A stretch of DNA of 64,000 nucleotides, taken from the NCBI GenBank assembly GCA_029532415.1, contig JAQOTA010000015.1, positions 682,001 to 746,000 on the forward strand. The letters are read 5' to 3'. The translations under genes and the position numbers were made by a program. The notes below the pieces were generated by a model. That model had not been told where the DNA came from, did no database searches, and saw only the letters and a program-made list of their open reading frames with translations. Below, piece by piece: positions 58,701 to 64,000 of the stretch (the first letter of the stretch is position 1; each line of letters begins with the position of its first letter). The stretch comes from Marasmius tenuissimus. Lineage: Eukaryota > Basidiomycota > Agaricomycetes > Agaricales > Marasmiaceae.

Positions 58701-60928
58701 TCGAATTCCGGGAAGTTCTTTGTATGCTTCCGAGCTTTATCCAGAGCCTTGTCTGAACAATGTCCAAAACGTCTGTGTAGAACCTTGTAGTCAACTTTAT
58801 CCATTGTTGACTTGGCCATTAAGCTACGAGCAGAGGCTTTCTGCGAGCTAACCCAATAAATGGTTTGACCAGGCATGAGCGGGTAAGATACCAATGACTG
58901 GCGTCGACCCTTTTGATAAAAAGCCAATTTGCTAGACGATCCGCGTACTTGCAGACCACCTTGCAAGAATTCTCCAAGAGAGAGAAGTCGAATTGACAGA
59001 AGCGGAACATAATAGACAGGATAGAGTCGCGTAATGCGTTCCTCCATACGACCGTCAGATCCTTCAACAGAATGAGAGATGAACACAGTCCCTTTCCCTT
59101 TGATTTGGATAGGGTTGTCCTTCTGTGCAGTGTTTAGCTGCGGTCCATTGTTCATAGGTTCGTACTCGGCAAAATCTTCGAGATCATAAGTAAAGTGCGA
59201 TGAAGCACCTGAATCGACGATCCACTCTTGCGAGTTTCCAGTCGCCTTCTTTCCCTTACAATTGGCACATGTGGCAAAGTGATCACCAATATATTGCGCA
59301 AATTTCATACGGGACACGATATCCGAACTACTACGTTTAGAAGCGGCTAGTAAAGCGGCGCACTGTAGGTTCGTATCAGTGTTAGAAGAAAGACTGAGAT
59401 AAGGCACTTGCCTGTCATCGTCAGATTCCTCAGATCCGATGGAGACCGAATCGTACTCAACATTGTCGGAAAAACCAGCGGCATCTGCGATCTCGCTGTC
59501 AACGTCCATGGCACTTCCACTCGCAATCTCCGTACGCAAAGAATCGTTTACAGCGTTCAACGCGATACGATCCTCACGCTCAGAGTCGGAGTCCTCGTAG
59601 AAAGAATCATAGAGGTCGTAAACCTTCTCGACACTCTTAGCACGCTTTGCAGGTGGAGCAGTGGAGAAAGGACCATCAATACGATGCTTGAGGGAGGAAG
59701 AGGAAGCAGCCGCATATCCCTGTTCCATAGGTTCAAGGACGTGGGCATACTTGGGAACACCAAGACGATCGGCAAGACTGCGAGCAGCCTGAGCATTCTC
59801 AAAAACAGTACCACCAGAGGTAGCACCGGAGAAACGCTGCATATGGAGTGGATCCCGGGATTGGTCCGCGGGATGTACAACGGATGGAGTATCAGGAACG
59901 ATGGGTGGTGATGAGATGGACAAATGAGAGAGGGACGCAATATGAGAATGACCCTTGTGAGAGGAGTCACCCTTGTTGTCCTGAGAATCACCCTTCTTCT
60001 TCCTGCCACGTCGGTTATTCTTCTTCTTCTGGTCGTTGTCGTTCTTAGATTGGTTATTATTGTTAGACGTCGACGAAGGAGGATTAGACTGTTGGTTAAA
60101 CTTCGGGTCCTTGTCCTTCTTCTTGACAGAAGAAATGCGCGACGCGAGAGGAGCGGGTTTGCGGGATTCGTAGTGGTTAATGACGGCATCACGAGCCACT
60201 TCGAAAGTAAGTTCAGCTGGCGAGTTACCATTGGTAGCAAATTCACGAGCGTTGGCCCATGACTGTGGAATGATCGAGAGGAGGAGCATGGCTCTAACGA
60301 GGGTAGGAAGATCAATCTGAGCTTCAGTGAGCTGGCCAAATAGGAGTTCGAGTTTGGCAATCTCGGGAACGGGGTTACCACCGGACAAACGAAACTCCAT
60401 GACCGACTTGAAGTCAGCCCAAACAGACACAGAGGTCTGTTGACCATAACGAGCCTTGATCTTCTCCCAAGCACCCCAAGCCGTATCATCATCCTCGATA
60501 ATACTCTGCACGGCAATGGTGGTGGTGGCACGTAGTGCACCCATGGCCTTGAATTCATACTTCTTCCAACGTCGATTATCCTTCTCGTACCTAAGAACCT
60601 CCTTCTCATACCTCTCCAAAGCGTTAGCATACTGCTCCAAGTCCCTAGCATACTGCTGCATCTGAGCGTCAGTAGGAGAGACCGTCTCCGTGCGTGTAGT
60701 CGCTTCAGTTGTAGATGTAGCAGCAACAGTGATAGTGCGAGTAGTTGGCTTGGGTTCTGCTGGTTCTTTAGGTTTATCGGGTTCAGTAGGTTCAGGATCG
60801 TCGTTGGTGTAATGGTCGTAGAACTCGTTGATCATGGCATAGGTACCAAGACCCTTGGACCACTTGCGCCAGTTGACACCGCTGAAGACCTCAACGGTGG
60901 GGATAAGGGTAGACATAACAGGAGCCAT
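55727..60928 (-). CDS. Copia Gag-Pol polyprotein
   Basis: A single frame (open from 61081). I favour the ATG at 60928 (MAPVMSTLIPTVEVFSG), giving about 1733 aa, because the upstream part is hydrophobic and unlike Gag. In order: a Gag region (NWRKWSKGLGTY, AWEKIKARYG), a Lys/Asn/Ser-rich linker, protease with VDSGASSHF, and the GAG-pre-integrase segment (HRRFGHCSDKAL, CRGCAEGKMH). Integrase follows with Asp in FVDDCT, Asp in SDGGGEY and Glu in RAERFNRT. RT has ALDVKNAFLYG and YVDDALF, and RNase H has TDSDWAAD and STEAEYMALS. No CCHC zinc knuckle is visible; the region before the protease has only CANCKGKKA. There are no stops or frame breaks, so it may be active. Confidence 0.93.
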   Translation of the reverse strand: MAPVMSTLIPTVEVFSGVNWRKWSKGLGTYAMINEFYDHYTNDDPEPTEPDKPKEPAEPKPTTRTITVAATSTTEATTRTETVSPTDAQMQQYARDLEQYANALERYEKEVLRYEKDNRRWKKYEFKAMGALRATTTIAVQSIIEDDDTAWGAWEKIKARYGQQTSVSVWADFKSVMEFRLSGGNPVPEIAKLELLFGQLTEAQIDLPTLVRAMLLLSIIPQSWANAREFATNGNSPAELTFEVARDAVINHYESRKPAPLASRISSVKKKDKDPKFNQQSNPPSSTSNNNNQSKNDNDQKKKNNRRGRKKKGDSQDNKGDSSHKGHSHIASLSHLSISSPPIVPDTPSVVHPADQSRDPLHMQRFSGATSGGTVFENAQAARSLADRLGVPKYAHVLEPMEQGYAAASSSSLKHRIDGPFSTAPPAKRAKSVEKVYDLYDSFYEDSDSEREDRIALNAVNDSLRTEIASGSAMDVDSEIADAAGFSDNVEYDSVSIGSEESDDDRQVPYLSLSSNTDTNLQCAALLAASKRSSSDIVSRMKFAQYIGDHFATCANCKGKKATGNSQEWIVDSGASSHFTYDLEDFAEYEPMNNGPQLNTAQKDNPIQIKGKGTVFISHSVEGSDGRMEERITRLYPVYYVPLLSIRLLSLGEFLQGGLQVRGSSSKLAFYQKGRRQSLVSYPLMPGQTIYWVSSQKASARSLMAKSTMDKVDYKVLHRRFGHCSDKALDKARKHTKNFPEFDRKPKKTRLCRGCAEGKMHSRSFPDSTTRASKPFEKIHSDLKQFPTESYHKYKWYMSFVDDCTSHGWTMLMRRKSDSVKMLRDFIAMVKVQFGVDIKEWMSDGGGEYKSDAFDDVLKEHGIKILTSIPYTPEQNGRAERFNRTIVEKAQALRFDACLPPSWWEFCVLHAVALHNRTPSQRLRWLTPHEKLHGSAPDVSDLRVFGCAAYAFIPEKRRVNKLSPRSELMTFIGFQEGMKGYVFMKMSNNAIFKSATALFDENLFPKCSDKKPRGFTPVGEIPEIPPVLGENPNFSSDSDDDSSDDDLYPPKNLPKRSESPHDDDGDGTVPQGERQHSDPDPPFQPPRPPTPVGGQEQTPPPRCSGRKRTGTKQPDNVFGEQRDPNNPSRIVRDMERNSTWRDATGDREPMNPPTTRRRGRPRKVPGTNLASLSTMCNSRGSQPDSLVQQLSQEGGVGFVIYLLNRAVPVHDDLTDMSNVREWTLRDILKLPAEQQREWKAACRDELEALRKRKVFELVDLPKGRKAVKNRWVFDVKSDGRKKARLVAKGFSQVEGVDFDEIFSPVVRFETVRMMLALAALKNWHIQALDVKNAFLYGELKEEIYMDQPEGFKVKGQEGKVYRLRRALYGLKQAALEWWRALSSSMEVMGFKRLTSDAGLFICKDRETGEECIALIYVDDALFLGPNKAFVEKKKAEFMACWECRDPGEVKEFLRMRIRRRGRKILLDQTEYLKKVLKQFGMQNAKAADTPLPAGYIPQPNKGPVDPERRARYQSVIGSLLYIMLGTRPDIAYAVTKLSQFSANPSEDHLKKALYICRYLAGTPDYALVYDGASDGGLLAFTDSDWAADPIKRRSITGYFFKLAGGIFCWQSRAQKTVALSSTEAEYMALSDCSRQAVWIRQLLSELGIDMTPVPICGDNQGSIFIASNPVQERRTKHIDIRYHYIRECVSDRKVDLFFIEGAYNPADMFTKNLGHVKFSAFREHLGLEFYSSE

Positions 60929-61244
60929 AGCGATCTGGAGTAATAAAACAACGATCAGCATAGGTTCATCATCATAGGCAATGATAAAAGAAATCACTGC
61001 ACGGTCAACGGCAATAACCATCGATCGTTGTTGAGGACACAGTCCACCATCATCAAACATCAATGAAGATGTCGACTTCACAGGTCCAGAACCGGTGTTA
61101 ACGGTCTGCCCATCACGACAGCGATTAAGCAGTCATGATGGTTATCGAGTGCAACGACCACAATAGCGCATCATCATAGACAGCACACAATAAAGGTGCA
61201 CATCCTAGAGAGCTGCCATCGCGGGGCACATCAATAGGGCACCG

Positions 61245-61256
61245 GGGCCCATAACC
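61245..61256 (-). promoter_or_regulatory. Primer site for half initiator-Met tRNA
   Basis: Directly after the 5' LTR the element reads GGTTATGGGCCC. This is complementary to GGGCCCATAACC, the anticodon stem-loop of eukaryotic initiator Met tRNA, not to a tRNA 3' CCA end. Drosophila copia is known to prime from such a half-tRNA. The match is seen; the mechanism is inferred. Confidence 0.75.
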
Positions 61257-61514
61257 TGTTGAGGCAGAGGTCCTGCCCACGCAGTGGCAGCATGGGACAG
61301 ACTAGCTCACCTGGAGATAGGCTTAGAGGCAGCAACAAGAGTAGTAAAAGTACTGGTATTGCATGTAGATACAGAGCTACTTATATACTATACAGAGGTG
61401 GCTGTATCTTCTATAACAGGAGTGACTAGGAATAGCATAGATCATAGTAAAACGATTGAAGCATATATGCGGCCCGATACAACGGTCCATATATCCGGTA
61501 GTCCGGATTCAACA
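61257..61514 (-). repeat. 5' LTR of the Copia element
   Basis: Partner of 55428-55685. In element orientation it comes first and should hold the promoter. It is followed directly by the primer binding site at 61245-61256. Confidence 0.97.
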
Positions 61515-61519
61515 CCCGC

Positions 61520-62300
61520 CACCACCACCACCTCACCGTCAGCCTCGATACCCTCAACGGTACACTACACTCATTCTATCACCTCAATATATTCTTCTCA
61601 ACATCATCAACAGTTCTCTAATGTCTCTTCTTGCATGCACATAGGTATCTGGGAAGTAACAGCACCTCAAGAGCTCTGATTTGGGTGTAATGGTTCGAAG
61701 ACTCAACGAAATGAACAAAAACTCACATAATATGGCCGGGAGCAGTTGTCAAGGGATGATGGGTCATCTTTCAGCTAAAACATTGGCCGTAGGTTATCTG
61801 GGAATCGGGGAGATGCCTGTACACGGTTTTCGAGGTGCGTGTGTTGCAGCTCCTTCGCCAACTTGGGAACCCACCCCCTCTTTCCGAGGTAAGGCTAGCA
61901 TACCTACTCTCTCCCTTGATCTGTTTCAGTGCCCTCCCGGGCCCCGCGATTCAATGTTCTTTATGTTATGCAGAGTTGCAGGCTCAAACTTATAAGTGAA
62001 TGTGCTTTGACTGAGTGTTGACGAAGGCTGGGTTCTCCCGTCTTGTTCTATTTTTGTTCTCTTCCTATGCTGTACCCAAGTCTGGGCTGAAGCTTCACGC
62101 GGTTGTTTGCACAGATTTGATGCAGTATATTGAGGCCAGCACACGTTTGAGGCTTGGTCATCTTCTCGGTGAGGATACAATGGGTGTGGTGGCGAGCGTC
62201 ACAACGTGAAACAGAAACATAAATGGCACGTCGATAGGGACAAAACAAGAAATGTGACAGATACCGCAGTAGCAGCCACGTCGGTGAGTACACCAAAAGT
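61520..62300. other. Intergenic stretch, nothing assigned
   Basis: This follows the Copia insertion point. It begins with a short CCA repeat (ccaccaccaccacc). Frames of about 100 aa (61681-61995 +) have no recognisable motif. Confidence 0.35.
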
Positions 62301-63104
62301 CTATAAATTGCCTATGGGGGTTGGTGGCAAGTATAGCAGTGTGACATCGCTGTCCAAGCATATCCCTTGATAACTCTCCAGATATTTTCGTCGAATTGTT
62401 GTTGAAGAATTCTTCCGAGTAGCTTCCCGAGTCGTCGGCCTACTGGTTCTCGAAGAACCTGGACATTTTAACGCCATTGTGGCGGATTTGAGAATGAGGG
62501 GGGATATGAGATGGGCCAGTGAGCTGGCATAATCTTCACAATTGAAGAGTTCTTTGTGCTTCTTTCCACCTTAATAGGGGGCTTGGTCAGATGCTTGCCA
62601 CAGAGAAGGGGGATTGGGCACACATCTAATGCACTTTTGTATGGGTCTGCCTAGGCAGACTGCTTCAAGTTGTTGGTGAGCAATATGCTCTGCAATGGGT
62701 CAGTCGCATGGTTGTGCATGAGACAATCGCGAAGACACACCCATTTGTATGTGTCTAGGCACATACCACGCCGCGACGCAGATTTGAAACTGACCAGAGC
62801 AGTTTTGACACAATTCTGCCATTCGTATCCGCAGCTCTCTCATTGTCCTGCCCACTTTGATCACCCAGGGATCCTTGAGTCCCTCTTGGTACAACATAAG
62901 GCTATATACCCATCCCCAACCTTCCGTCGCACTCAGCGGCTGCCAAATCAAGTTGCAGGAGGTCACCACCTTCGTGGCTTTCTTTTGTTCTTCAAAGCAA
63001 GGTCCCAATGCCTCTTGTGGGCTATTGAGGGCTAGTTTCATCTTCTGATTGCTTGACTGCAACAATTTATAGGAGCTTGATCTTCGAGGATTGGGATGCA
63101 ACAA
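62301..63104 (-). CDS. GIY-YIG-type (T5orf172/MUG113-like) protein
   Basis: Three exons splice cleanly: 63104-62741, 62689-62624 and 62569-62301, with GT-AG introns of 51 and 54 nt. The domain starts WGWVYSLMLY, the GIY-like strand, then WVIKVGRTMRELRIRM (the YIG-like VGRT and a following Arg), and AAWYVPRHIQM. After the first intron EHIAHQQLEAV continues the helix. Across the second intron CIRC joins GKKHKELF, matching the Cys/His/Glu pattern that ends this domain. GIY-YIG domains are usually nucleases; fungal members of this branch are mostly uncharacterised. Splicing restores the domain without any repair, so the gene may be functional. The start codon and the tail after about 62500 are less certain. 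Confidence 0.6.
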
Positions 63105-64000
63105 AACACAGTGGAGGAACAGTCACGTAGATGGCATTGATGGACTCTGCCAAAAACCTGGGAAAGTAATCCAGACATTGTAGCCCCGCCACAGCATTAC
63201 TGACCTGAACCAGTCAGTTTTCCACAAATAAGAATGAAGGAAATGACTCAAGCTGATCCGGCAAACGGCTTGGCGAAGATTCAAGGTTGGTACTTGCTCG
63301 GGCTTCTTTTGAAGCAGTCTACCCCGGAAACAACATGTTTTAACCGTGTTTTCTCATGACATGGGCCAGGAAGAAGATGTTGAATGTTCTTCAAAGGAAT
63401 GGAGGGCAAACGGAGGGCAAGGGGTGGGTCACTGCCGTAGGGCTTTTGTCCTTTAAGAGGCATCGCTCCTGGCGAATTTACATAAATACTGCATCTGAGC
63501 ACTTTTTCCCAACGCTTATCATCAACGCCTTGATCAGGGTACTACTTCTTCCGAGGTACTGTCCTTGCCTGTTACCGACAATCTGCTGTTAAAGTCCCAA
63601 GGTGGGTTGCGACTTGCAACAGAAGATTTTTGGAGGGAGTGAAGACAGTTTATGAGGACCTCACATTAGCCCAATCAACCCACTGATTTTCAGAAATTCA
63701 GGCATCCAGAATCTGTTTAACGTTCGCGGTCATAGCGCTCAGGGATGGATAGGCAGCGCATTCAATTACTGTCATACTAACCTTTCCACCTGGCACTCAT
63801 GAACATTTTAACTGTCAAGGTGTGCAAGGCAAGTCTCCCTCTCTTCTGTCATTGAAATGGATTCCACTATGACAGTGCGTTAGATTGCATTCATATCTGA
63901 ATCTGAATGAGTGTGCACGGGTTGAAAATGAAAGTTGCAGGATTTGTTAGGATTGGAGATGATGGTAGTTGCCAGTTGTCTGAATCTTGGGAACTAGTAG
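63105..64000. other. Window end, no gene recognised
   Basis: Only short frames (up to 78 aa at 63356-63592 +) without known motifs. A gene extending past the window edge cannot be excluded. Confidence 0.35.

Larger units (their letters stand above)
55428..61514 (-). mobile_element. Copia retrotransposon, apparently intact
   Basis: This is a 6087-bp element in minus orientation with two 258-bp LTRs that look identical by eye. A perfect 5-bp duplication cccgc flanks it at 55423-55427 and 61515-61519. It encodes one uninterrupted Gag-Pol frame. A purine-rich tract gcgagggggag precedes the 3' LTR (55686-55696 on the + strand as its complement). This is the youngest and best preserved element in the window. 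Confidence 0.97.

Noticed and set aside
59557..60726. 389-aa minus-strand ORF overlapping Copia Gag
   Set aside because: It is rich in Leu, Ser and Arg and lies in a shifted frame of the real Gag-Pol; no motif supports it.
1..64000. CRISPR arrays, operons, ribosome binding sites, riboswitches
   Set aside because: The DNA is nuclear fungal in character; no regularly spaced repeats or prokaryotic signals are present.
1..64000. tRNA or rRNA genes
   Set aside because: I saw no cloverleaf-compatible tRNA or rRNA core by eye; the only tRNA-like match is the 12-bp Copia primer site. A tRNAscan run would settle it.

Overview
The window looks like repeat-rich nuclear DNA of an agaricomycete (mushroom-forming basidiomycete). 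The evidence is GT-AG introns of about 50 nt, a NACHT-type fungal NLR, KDZ, DIRS/Ngaro, Gypsy chromovirus and Copia elements, and several multi-copy gene families that I recognise from mushroom genomes (HECT-like, Ulp1-like, P-element-like transposase, basidiomycete glycosyltransferase). All family names come from reading translated motifs; no database was searched. There is no bacterial, phage, plasmid or CRISPR signal.

Layout. 0-0.7 kb: a Tc1/mariner-like MITE ending in TA. 1.0-4.4 kb (-): a NACHT NLR without C-terminal repeats, split by a 334-bp MITE that itself holds a solo Copia LTR. 5.8-16.9 kb (+): a HECT-like gene split by a 7.24-kb Gypsy chromovirus. 18.2-23.4 kb: a KDZ DNA transposon with about 100-bp inverted repeats and near-perfect 8-bp target duplications, carrying a transposase-Ulp1 fusion. 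23.5-26.4 kb (-): a decayed P-element/THAP9-like transposase. 27.3-32.1 kb (-): a DIRS-type tyrosine-recombinase retrotransposon. 32.2-34.2 kb (-): a Ulp1-like gene cut by two solo LTRs. 34.5-36.9 kb (+): an unrecognised multi-exon gene with one nonsense codon. 38.0-40.2 kb (-): an internally deleted Ngaro/DIRS copy. 40.5-41.5 kb (+): a small coiled-coil gene. 42.2-47.0 kb (-): a large gene of unknown function containing a chromodomain split by an intron, with three TGA stops. 48.0-50.9 kb (-): a PDR-type ABC transporter fragment and a glycosyltransferase pseudogene. 52.5-53.8 kb (+): a SET-domain gene with a frame break. 55.4-61.5 kb (-): an apparently intact Copia element with identical LTRs. 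62.3-63.1 kb (-): a GIY-YIG (T5orf172/MUG113-like) gene that splices cleanly.

How it fits together. This is a transposon graveyard with a few young insertions. Target-site duplications fix the exact borders of eight elements, and removing an insertion often restores the interrupted reading frame. Most damaged genes carry TGA or TAG where CGA or TGG is expected, which fits C-to-T decay of methylated repeats. The best candidates for working genes are the Copia polyprotein and the GIY-YIG gene. The most interesting poorly described items are the chromodomain family at 42-47 kb and the defective Gypsy with nearly identical LTRs.
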